Assembly (NCBI RefSeq): GCF_033958435.1
Contig: NC_134138.1
Coordinates: forward strand, 179,784,798 to 179,848,797
Direction of reading: 5' to 3'
Origin: Carettochelys insculpta
Lineage: Eukaryota; Chordata; Testudines; Carettochelyidae
Length of the DNA stretch: 64,000 bases
In this document: positions 55,051 through 64,000 of the stretch, in pieces
Numbering within the stretch: the first letter of the stretch is position 1
Layout of the letters: every line of letters starts with the position of its first letter
Position numbers and translations under genes: made by a program
The notes under the pieces: generated by a model
The model's input: only the letters and a program-made list of their open reading frames with translations
Told to the model about the DNA's origin: nothing
Databases searched by the model: none

Positions 55051-57409
55051 CTCAGGTCGCAGTACTGGGCCCCACCCTCCCCTCAGAGCCATACAGAGTA
55101 CTGCCACAGCACTTCAAAGGGTCCCAGTAGTCCAGTTGCTGGCACTGCCAAAGTAGCAGCAGCACCATCAGAGCTCAAGGCCCTTTTCAAATGCCGGGGC
55201 CCAGGGCAACTGCCTCCATTGCCCCTGCTGGTCAGTGGGCCTGCCCATACCTCTTGGCCTTACAAGTATCTAGATGTACCCAGAAATCACAACTGGCACA
55301 GAAAACTTATTGACATCCCTTTTGTGGCACAGGAAACAGTGCCACAGGAAACAGCTGAGGCATTTGCAGGCAGCTGGATGGGGATGCAAAAATATGGTTC
55401 TGATGACAAATGCCACCATGTGGACAAAAGCTATGTCTTGTAAATAAGTTGCTTGTGCTTCTAAAAGGTTGTATATTCACAGTTATAGCTCCAGTATGGA
55501 TGGAGCCTAAAAATAATTCCTTTTGCACAAAACTGCTTCTGGCCTTTGTTAAAAACTTATTAGTGGCTGTGAATTCTATAGTATTTTATATCTGCATGGA
55601 AAACATAACTTGTAATACAGAAGAGCAGTGTTTCTTAATCCTTTGTACTGGGTCATTTGAGCAAGTTGCCCTCATCTGTGATACGGAGCTTCTTCGCTGA
55701 TGTTTTCCTTCTAATGCTGCTTAAGTTTCTGATATGTTCCCTGTTCTGTTTGTTGGATTAAATACATGTCTTTAAGTGATGGAAAAAAGAGATGATGCAT
55801 TTCTCAAGGAAACTTTAAAATGTGCTGCACACTTACCCAGAATCAGGAAAATTTCTGTTTCCTTACCTATGACACTTGTCGTCAATCTTACACAGTTAAT
55901 TGAGTGAAAAATCTAAGATATCATCCATGCATAGTATACTAGTCACAGCGTAGCAGCAGCAAATTTTTACATTCATCTAACTGAAGCATTGAGCATCTTA
56001 AATTCACTGACTGAAGCTTCCTTTCGCCACACATGTTGGCTGGGAACACAGGGAAAAAATCTGTCTTCTGTTGTTTCCTCATCAGCTACTGCATCATTTT
56101 TCAAAAGGAAACAACTGGGGAACAGCCTGATACCACTGCAATTGCAGGGACAACAGATTTGCATGGTTAACACAGGAAACATGCAGTGTTGACAATTTTA
56201 GTCAGACATATTTTTGGAGAATGTATCACTTGACATCACCCTTAATTAATATCAGAGTCTTGGAGACTCCAGGACAATCTTGGAGAGTTGACAACTGTTC
56301 CATAGTCACCAGTTGGCTGTTTAAAGGTATGTTGCCAGACTTTCAGTGGTGCTGAGCAACTGCAGCTTTTATTTGCATCAATGGGTTCTGGGGTTGCTCA
56401 GGATCTCTGAAAATCCAGGTGTTTCTCTTGCAAACTTTGGCCTTTTAAAACATAAAGTTGATCATCAATTTTTTTCTTCCTTTCTTTCTATGTTTAGGCA
56501 ATCTCACTGCTGCTATGCAAATAGCATTTACTGTGCTCTGTGGCTTGTTAGTGTTCTGCCATAATTATTGCAAGGGCTCAATCTTGACTTTCCAGTCTTG
56601 CAAAATAATAGCTTTCTCTCACCTGTCATTTATTCGCCCACTCATCTGAAATGCCAGAGAAGAAAGCATGTGGCGTAACATATCACTGTGAAAGAAACTG
56701 ATCATATTTCTGCCTTGCGGGAAGGACTTCCAAAAAACATACATTTCAACAACAATGCAGATAACTTCAATAGCTGTAACTGTAGGTAAAAATCTCTGCA
56801 ATAATACCACTAATATCATACTTTATTGTATGTTAACTGCCATACCTGTGCTTGACTGACAGTAGCCCTGCAGAGAAGCAGTTGGTACAAGTTGGCTTAT
56901 TGTGCTACTATTTTTGATGCAATGAACGTGACAAAAGAGTTTATATTCTGCGATGAATATTTTCATTCTGCTCTAAAACATGGTATGATGGGGGTTTTGT
57001 AACAAAGAGGGATAACTTCCATAGAGTTGAGTAAGAAACATCTGAGCAGCCTGATTCTCTTTTAAAACTGGTATAAAATCTAGGACCACTTTACTGAAGT
57101 CAATGAAGTTATATGGGTGATAGTGAGAAAATAATTGCACTCTATGATTTTAACTTCAGATCTATCTGTGCAAAGATGGAGTTATCTGAAGAGAGATATT
57201 ATTTTACACAAGCTGCAGGAAAAAGTAGGGTATCATTGTCAGAAAAAACACCAGTTAATATTGTCAATAAAACAGCAAGAGTGTAACTTTACTGGCATAT
57301 AACTCATATTTTTCAAATGTTTTGCAAAGTTGACACCATCAATCAAGGACTGAACAGAGACCAGGAATGACTGGTAAAATACAAGAGAAGTTGTTCCTCT
57401 CTCGGTGTT
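55051..57409. other. mostly unassigned; weak repeat traces
   Basis: 55060-55260 (ending GTCAGTGGGCCTGCCC) has a repetitive look, and 55627-55690 begins with CAGTGTTTCTTAATCC like one end of the hAT MITE at 59286. Neither can be delimited. No exon recognised. Confidence 0.3.
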
Positions 57410-57655
57410 CACACCTTCACATCAGTTGCTGGAAGTGGGCCACATCCACCCTGCTTGAATTGACCTTGTCAATTCTGACATTCCTCTTGATTGGTACTCT
57501 TTTCTTTTCATGAGCCTGTATAATTAGACCTATCCCTGAAGTCTCCACTACATGCATCTGATGAAGTGGGTCTTTGCCCATGAAAGCTCATGCTCCAAAG
57601 TATCTGCTAGTCTATTAGGTGCCACAGGACTTCTCGTTGTTTTTGCATTTTTTTT
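57410..57655 (+). repeat. Interspersed repeat with hammerhead-like core (copy 2)
   Basis: A longer copy, beginning with GGAAGTGGGCCACATCCACC. The core at 57558-57595 reads CTGATGA, stem GTGGG/CCCAT, GAAA, AGC-TCAT-GCTC, followed by TAGTCTATTAGGTGCCACAG. The loop of the third stem differs from copy 1 (TCAT against TTAT) while the stem is kept. Confidence 0.65.
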
Positions 57656-58859
57656 TCTGAAAAGATTAGTTACTGTGAATAAAAGTATCCGATGAAGTAG
57701 TACATGATATATCCTGCACTGAAAAGAAGATGGAATGGAAATAGTCTGCAAGTGATCATTCCTTTCACTAATTTTTATGTTTCTAAGAGACCATGGACAT
57801 AGATGTGAGGGAAATGAAGACTTTGAAAATTAATATTATAAAATGAAGGGGTTTTTACTGTATAATTTAGCACAAAGTAAAGATATGATATATTTAGTGA
57901 CTTTGTATATTGGGTTGTGTTTTGTTCTTTCCTTTTTTTCTTTTTTTTTTCTGCTATTGGTGGATGTGAAGGAGAGGAAAGAAGAAGAAGAAAAGTAACC
58001 TCTCCTTTGGAATCCAATCCTGCACACTGCTGACAGCCCTCCTTTCTGGTGTTGGAGTCCCTCAGTTTTCATTGACTTCACTTCTTAGCACTGTTGATGC
58101 CAAATTTAGTACACTCATTGACATTACTGATCGGTTCGCACATGAGGATCAGTCTCAACTTCAGGCTGCCTCCTCATTTCCTCATTCTTCTCTTCATTAT
58201 CCTCGAGATCCCATGTCCTATCCACTAGTCTCCAAGACAAGCAGAAGAAGCTCTTTAGTTGGCCAGAGATGTGTCTATTCAGTGACACAAGGTGCTCCTT
58301 CCTTCTTGAGAGGAACAGAGGCAAGAATTCAAAACTGAACTCTGCTGTATCTGACTGCCTCTTGTAAACTGTACTTCCAAAGACAGGTGATTCCTCAAAC
58401 TTGGCAGTTGTCAAATTAATATGAACTCACCTATATGTTCAAAAATGTGAAAGGGGTGCCGGAAGAAAACAGGAACCAATACTACTTATGTAGCACAGTA
58501 TACATAATCTTAGCTTATGGATTTGGGAAACATAAACAACGGGTGTTTCCTTCAAAGAGGAACGCAGATGAGGGAAATGGAAAACGCTGATGAGGCACTG
58601 ATTTACATATCTTGCACTTCATTTGCATAATCTTTTTTCAGAAGAGATTCTTTCGAAAGACACAAAGCTGTGTAGATGGGGCTCATTCGAAAATAAATCC
58701 CATCTTTATGGGAACCCTTCTTACTGAAACAAAACCAACTTTATATGCACTTCTATTGTCATTCCAGAACATAATTTCCTGCAGGAAAGTCATGGAATAG
58801 AAGTGTCATGGGGGGTTCACCAGGCAGTATCATTCAGGCTGGAAGACTGCAGTCACACA
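57656..58859. other. no firmly recognised feature
   Basis: 58556-58705 includes GATGAGGCACTGATTTACAT and TCATTTGCATAATC, resembling the arms of the fold-back MITEs, but no ends are identifiable. Confidence 0.35.
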
Positions 58860-59146
58860 GGCCGTTTCTACACATGCCACTTTCTCTGAAAGTGGCATGC
58901 TAATAAAAGGCCCAAAATATTCTGGAAGAAGGGGCCTCCAGAAGGACAACTTCCTTACAGAAGACCCCCCCAGGGGCCGCGCTTCTAGATGCTGTTTTGG
59001 AGTCCGGAAGAGTGTCTTCCAGACTCCAAATCATGTGACCTTATGCTAATGAGGTGTGGGGAATTTACATCCATGCCTCATTAGCATATTTTGGGCCATT
59101 TATCAGCATGCTACTTTCGGAGAAAGTGGCATGTGTAGAAATGGCC
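58860..59146. mobile_element. Harbinger-type MITE, 287-bp family
   Basis: The ends are GGCCGTTTCTACACATGCC and GGCATGTGTAGAAATGGCC, flanked by ACA (58857-58859 and 59147-59149). The inverted repeat extends about 63 bp and contains its own hairpin (GCCACTTTCTCTGAAAGTGG). It ends in the same way as the other MITEs but is a separate family with a unique middle. Confidence 0.9.
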
Positions 59147-59285
59147 ACATAGTCATTTCCAGGTATGTCTTATATGCTGGAAGCTGTTTGTGAGCATTTC
59201 AGGTATGGAGACAGCAATAGCAAAACCATGTAAAGGGCTCACCAAGCTAAAGAGCACAATGACACAGATGCTCACTCATCTAGAT

Positions 59286-59574
59286 CAGTGTTTCTTAAAC
59301 TTTTCTGAGACCATGGAACACCAAACAACAATATATTTTATAAGGAATACTTACGCAATTTTTCTTCAAAAAAATTGTCAGACCAAAAACATTACCAAAC
59401 AGCAACATATACAGCAAAAACAAAATGAAGTAATTTAATCAGGGATCATAGCAATGAAGAACTAATATTCTATCTCATTTTAATGACAGAAAATATATTC
59501 CATCTGTGTATTTTTACAAATACTCGGAGCACACTGCAAGTTATTCATGGAAGGAATACCAGTAAGAAACACTG
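59286..59574. mobile_element. hAT-type MITE (289 bp)
   Basis: Inverted ends CAGTGTTTCTTAAAC and GTAAGAAACACTG, flanked by ATCTAGAT (59278-59285) and GTCTAGAT (59575-59582), an 8-bp duplication with one mismatch. AT-rich interior without coding potential. Confidence 0.9.
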
Positions 59575-59582
59575 GTCTAGAT

Positions 59583-60554
59583 TATATCCTGGATATATCA
59601 CATTGTTAACAAGTGTAAAGATGTGCAACTTTGTATTGTGTTTTTTTTTCAGTAAATAAAGTGATAACATTTCAAAAATAAGTGTCTTTATATACTGACA
59701 AAGTTTTAAGTTTCCAGCCTTGGTACAGGTGATAACAGAATATAGGATAGTCTCTGAAAGTAGTGATAAAATTGCTGAAATTGAGGATCAATTGCATCTT
59801 TATCTTTTTTACTTTTATTTCTGCAATAAACTACTGTCATGTAAGGGTTCACATATATATGATATAAACATTTGTGTTTTTCCATGCACTGCAGTAAAAA
59901 AGAAACATTGAGAATGCATGCATTTGTTTCTTTGGCACTATCTGCATTTCCTACAGATCAAAGGATTAAGATACTTTGTACAGCAGTGCCAAAATATATT
60001 CAGAAAAATGATATAAAATGCCATTATGGTAAAAAAAAAAAAAAAGGGGTGTCACTAAAGAGTATTTTTCCAAATGTTCTTGCTCACACAGGTTGCTGTC
60101 ACTATGACACAGAAATACTTTGCAAATAAGAAAGAACAAAGCAAGCTGATAATTTCTTGAAATTATACATTTCCAGTGTGCTACATTTCAAACTAAGTAG
60201 GTTTTCTAATTAAGAAGGTACAGCTATTCTTTGCTTCCAGGTCAGGCTGATCATTGGTAAAAAACGCAGAAAAAGTAGGAGTCACAACAGGTTCTAACAG
60301 CAGTCATGTTAGTGCTCTTCTGGGTTGTATGACTTAGGAAGTGATAGTATAACAAGTCCTGTTGTCCAGGAATAGGCAGAAAACGGAATTTTTCTTTGAG
60401 GAACGTCCCTGTTGGTACTCCATTGTAAGTATCCACCCAGGAGAGATTCAGGTGCTGTCCAGATGATTAGCACACTGCCTACAGCCACCCAAAGCTGGCA
60501 GTATGTGTTTCTATTGGTAGTGTATATCCACACATGCCCTGGTGCACATAACAA
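59583..60554. other. no recognised feature
   Basis: AT-rich sequence; an A-run at 60031-60045. An 81-codon minus frame (60309-60554) has no recognisable domain. Confidence 0.35.
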
Positions 60555-60966
60555 AATTTATTCCACCCATGGATGGAAATAAATTAGAGGGCTCACTGAC
60601 TACCAGCACTTTGTACTACGTTTGAGCCTAACCATGACCCCAGAGGTCTTCTCAAAGGTGCTGGCAGTGGTGATCCCTCATCTTCACAAATCAGGAATCA
60701 TGGCATTCCCTTATCTTGATGGCTGCCTGATCACTGCCTCACCTCATCATATGAATGACAGAGTCAACCTATGTACCACCCCTACACAAAAACTGAAATT
60801 CATCTGGGCCAACTTGGACTGCACACAAGCAGAAGCTGCACATTGTTTTGTGGCCCTCAGTCCTCTCTCCACTACTGTCATTCACAGCCCACAGATAGCA
60901 ACCCGGCAATGGCTTCAACTTCTCAGGCAGCTAAATGAGGAAAAAAACAAATTAGTCAACACTTGA
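60555..60966 (+). pseudogene. DIRS-type reverse transcriptase fragment
   Basis: DIRS elements are retrotransposons that use a tyrosine recombinase instead of an integrase. The frame 60622-60966 reads TMTPEVFSKVLAVVIPHLHK, then IMAFPYLDGCLI, where the RT active site expected as YLDD reads YLDG. It ends IATRQWLQLLRQLNEEKN. The VFSKVLAVV plus FPYLD combination is typical of DIRS RTs in vertebrates. Only about 115 residues remain, with a stop at 60964-60966; the recombinase, gag and termini are missing. Confidence 0.7.
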
Positions 60967-61834
60967 GAAAAGTGTCTTTAATTATTATTAAAATACAGTG
61001 TCCAAACTGTACTGCCCTTGTACCTTGGGCCGCAAGTAGTCCCCTAAATGTGCACTACAGTAACTGTGGCTTTTAGTATAAGTAAAGGAATTTAATTCTG
61101 ACCCAAAGTAAACATATCTCAGAAGAAAAATGTTGATTGAATATCCAGAAATTTCTGCTTGTTAATTCCTCCCACAATACCTAATGCACTCTTAATAATT
61201 CTTCAAAATTTAAAACTATTGAAAGGCGTGTGACAAGTTCAGTTTTCAAGAGTAATCTGGAGTAATTTTACTGAATCTGGGGCAACTAAATTCAGTAATT
61301 AAGTCCTTAATTGCAGTCATGTGTAAATCTCAAGATCCATGCCAAAGTAGACATGGTCCCATTCCCATTGAAACCAATGGGAATTAAGCTAGTGACTTTA
61401 AAGAGAATAAAAGTAAGCACTTTGTGTGAGATGCCTTCTGTGCCCTTAAGTTCTGCGTGAACAACATGAGTTCCCATGACCATTCATTAGAGATGCATGG
61501 GCAATGACCTGGAATATATTGTTTTTATAAAATGTATTGGGTTTTGAAGTCTTCATTGTAATATTGGTGAAATAGAGCTGCCAAATATGTAAATTCCAAG
61601 TAGGCCTGGAATAGGGATAGGAAGGAATCCAAGGAACAGGGCCTGGGTTAGACCAAATTTCCTGAAACCCGTCTTTGGAAAAAAACAAACAATTCACCTT
61701 ATTGTGGGAATTGCTGAGCCAGGAAAGTTCCATCCTCATAATAGCGTCCACCTTCATCCTAAATATGCTGCTGGGGAAAGGAGCAGCATAAAAATAGCTC
61801 CAGAAGCCCACACAGGGTCATTTCCAGGAAGAGC
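60967..61834. other. no recognised feature
   Basis: AT-rich sequence without recognisable element. Confidence 0.4.
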
Positions 61835-62015
61835 TAGGGGAGGGATAGCTCAGTGGTTTGAGCATTAGCCCTCATTGTGAGCTCAGCCCTTGAGGGGGCT
61901 ATTTAGGGATCTGGGACAAATAGATTTAATTTAAAAAAAAACATGGTGCTTGGTCCTGCCAAGAGGGCAGAGGACTGGACTTGATGATCTCCCAAGGTCC
62001 CTTCCAGTTCTATGA
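61835..62015 (+). mobile_element. Cry-SINE, near full length
   Basis: Contains AGGGGAGGGATAGCTCAGTG (A box), GAGCTCAGCCCTTGAGGGGG (B-box region), the ATTTAGGGATCTGGGACAAA linker, an A-run, and the CR1-like tail with CCAAGGTCCCTTCCAG. The B box is eroded (TTGTGAGCTCAGCC). This is the most complete turtle SINE in the window and the main evidence for the source organism. Confidence 0.9.
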
Positions 62016-63394
62016 GAGCTGTATCTCCATATATTATTTATTACTATTTAGGGCTGAGGAGGTCCAGCTATGAATCCACCCTTTGAGACAGCACCCCAGA
62101 AGTAGAGAGAACTGTGTGCAAGTGTATTAAAGGGACACCTGCATCAGTCACAAGACTGTGGTTTAGAGGAAAGGACTGCAATTAAACAGCAGCCATGGCC
62201 CAAACTAAGACATTGAGTGGTAGGAAATGGCCGAAAAGAAGGTAAGCAGGGGATGGGATGAGTGCAGGTCATTCCACACTGGCACACTTTCAGGAACAGA
62301 TGCCAATGGAGCAGTGATGCCCTGGTCTTCCTACCTACTCCAGATCCCTCCATATCTGGACCTGACATTGTCAGGAATAGGGACTTACCAACAAGGAAGC
62401 TGAGCCAGATGAACCTGATTCAGGGTGTCCCTGACATACAAAAAAAGATTGGTGCATGTAACAGGGTTGCACTCTCTTCTCATAATTGCCCCCTGGCTGA
62501 GTGTGGGTGCTTGCACTCTCCCGTTGTCTATGGAGACTCTTCACTGACTCAGCCCTCCAGTCAAGTCACACACAGTCTGCAGTCACTCTGGCTGGCTTGG
62601 AGGATTTCTCTATTGCCTTTTTCTGGGATGGGGTATGGCTGGACCACAAGGCCTCCAACAGGGGGGTCTCAGGGCCTAATCCACTCGCTTACAGCATGTT
62701 AGTCCTGACCACTAGAGCTGACAATTCAGCTACAGCATGGTTTTATTCTCATTTAAAATGCATTATACTAGTTATGCATCTTAAAGCCCTATGGAATTAT
62801 TAGTAGGTAAATTAGAGTCACCCTTGTGGGAGTAGGTGGGTAGATTGTCATTTGCAAAACCATGGAAAAGAAAAGAACAGCTTACTTATTGCCTTGTAAA
62901 GGAAATAATATGCATTAGAACTGAATGACTGAGAAGGCATCATCTCATTCAACATGTGATGGACCCAAACTACAAAGCCTACATCAATATTTTAAATTCC
63001 CACCCTGAGGTTGCAAGTTTGCATGTGGTGTTTTTGATTTAATACAATCTCTAGATTAAACAGTATGCACCTAGCATATAACTGGCAGTAAAAAAGGGAC
63101 AAATGAGGATCAATACAATTAATAGATTACTTTCCTCAGAGCTATTTCAATGCCATGTATTTGAAGCAGATTAATAGACAGGACTAGATTGTTTCAGTGA
63201 AGCAATTTGGCTGGAGGATGATTCACCTTGAAACTGAACAAAAGACCAAAGGCCCACGCACACTCGGAGTTTGGGGTTGCAAATTCTGCTGAAGAAAGCA
63301 ATCAAAAAAATGGGAACTACAGCAGAAGGGGCCTAGCATAGGAAGGAGCAAGATACCACAAATACATTTTACTTCCTATACCCATAGGCTATTA
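62016..63394. other. no recognised feature
   Basis: Includes a 146-codon plus frame (62262-62702) without recognisable domain. Confidence 0.35.
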
Positions 63395-63625
63395 GGCTAT
63401 GTCTACTGCAACAAAAAAAAAAAATGTCACAGCTGGCCCAGGTTCTCTGATACAGGCTCAAGAAACTTAGGCTGTGGGGTTGTAAAATTGTTGTGCAGAC
63501 TTTCAGGTTCCAGCTCAGGCTGGAGCCCAAGTTCTGGGACCCCACAGACGTCTACATAGCAATTTTTAGACCTGCAAGCCTGAGTCATTTGACCTATGCC
63601 AGCCATGGTGAATGCCCTTGATCTT
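63395..63625. repeat. possible DNA-transposon remnant
   Basis: GGCTATGTCTACTGCAAC near 63394 looks like a MITE left end, and ACGTCTACATAGCAATTTTT-like sequence (in part GACGTCTACATAGC, near 63547) recurs inverted. The middle has GGCTCAGGCTGGAGCCC palindromes. No target duplication found. Confidence 0.35.
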
Positions 63626-63630
63626 TCGTA

Positions 63631-63957
63631 CAGTTTGACTCTCTCTGGTCCAGCACCTTCAGGACCTGACTGGTGCCACATGAGAGAATTTGCTGGACCA
63701 TTGGAGGCCAATATTATCTAGCAGTATTACCAACACTTTCACTGCTCAATGGGCTCTTAGACAACTTTTAGGGGTAAATTACAGCTAAATAACAGCACAG
63801 AACTTCGAAAGCCAGGACTGGTGGCTGTAAGCAAACTTTATGGGCCCATGGGAAACTTGGCCACACTCATGATTAGTTAGCCACATAGCCACTTAAACAA
63901 TGCAAGACCACAGATGTTGTGGGACTAGAAAGTGCTTGACTAGAGAGATTCAACATG
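63631..63957. mobile_element. TA-flanked mariner-type MITE (327 bp)
   Basis: It starts CAGTTTGACTCTCTC and ends AGATTCAACATG, flanked by TA (63629-63630 and 63958-63959). It aligns along its full length with 32236-32561 and 33500-33821 but is more diverged at the ends. Confidence 0.85.
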
Positions 63958-64000
63958 TATCAGTGTAAAAACACCCCAAGAGGCTGTGAGTCAGCAAAGC

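Overview
The window is non-coding, transposon-dense vertebrate DNA, most likely from a cryptodiran (hidden-necked) turtle. The pointers are tRNA-headed SINEs of the turtle Cry-SINE type (about 3306, 13366, 61835), several CR1 LINEs, RTE and other LINE tails, Ty3/gypsy elements, a DIRS-type reverse transcriptase relic, and many miniature DNA transposons. I found no exon of a recognisable host gene, no rRNA or functional tRNA gene, and no CRISPR. Every protein-like stretch I recognise belongs to a decayed mobile element.

Layout. 1-7.4 kb: a CR1 3' end interrupted by a 602-bp TA-flanked DNA transposon, a Cry-SINE, a hammerhead-like interspersed repeat and a hAT element. 7.4-11.6 kb: a 3.8-kb two-gene PIF/Harbinger-type element (A) nested in a mariner-type MITE. 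12.5-22.2 kb: GTCTACAC-ended MITEs, an antisense CR1 with internal deletion, two LINE tails and an LTR-like block. 24.5-28.9 kb: a head-to-head repeat pair, a (CT)n/(TGCCCC)n tract, and a CR1 split by a minisatellite-like block plus a 711-bp MITE. 31.4-39.2 kb: a LINE tail, two mariner-type MITEs, and a second two-gene Harbinger-type element (B) nested in a hAT. 39.7-41.7 kb: a MITE carrying an antisense gypsy fragment. 42.1-50.7 kb: MITEs around a decayed Ty3/gypsy element whose Gag resembles the PNMA family and whose LTR copies lie in inverted orientation. 51.8-55.05 kb: a nearly full-length but dead RTE LINE. 57-64 kb: further MITEs, hAT, a DIRS relic, a SINE and another mariner-type MITE.

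How the parts relate. Elements A and B each carry a DDE nuclease-type transposase and a Myb/SANT-like gene in convergent orientation, and their transposases share an intron position. Their 3-bp target duplications and terminal sequence match at least nine MITEs in the window, so they are plausible relatives of the source that moved those MITEs. Both transposases are broken, including at catalytic positions, so the local copies cannot be active. The nesting gives relative ages: the mariner-type MITE is older than Harbinger A, the hAT older than Harbinger B, CR1 older than its inserts, and gypsy older than the MITEs inside it.

The items most worth a second look are the hammerhead-ribozyme-like fold with compensatory changes between copies, the PNMA-like gypsy element with inverted LTRs and a duplicated octamer-bearing U3 segment, and the MITE superfamily with 3-bp target duplications of no fixed sequence.
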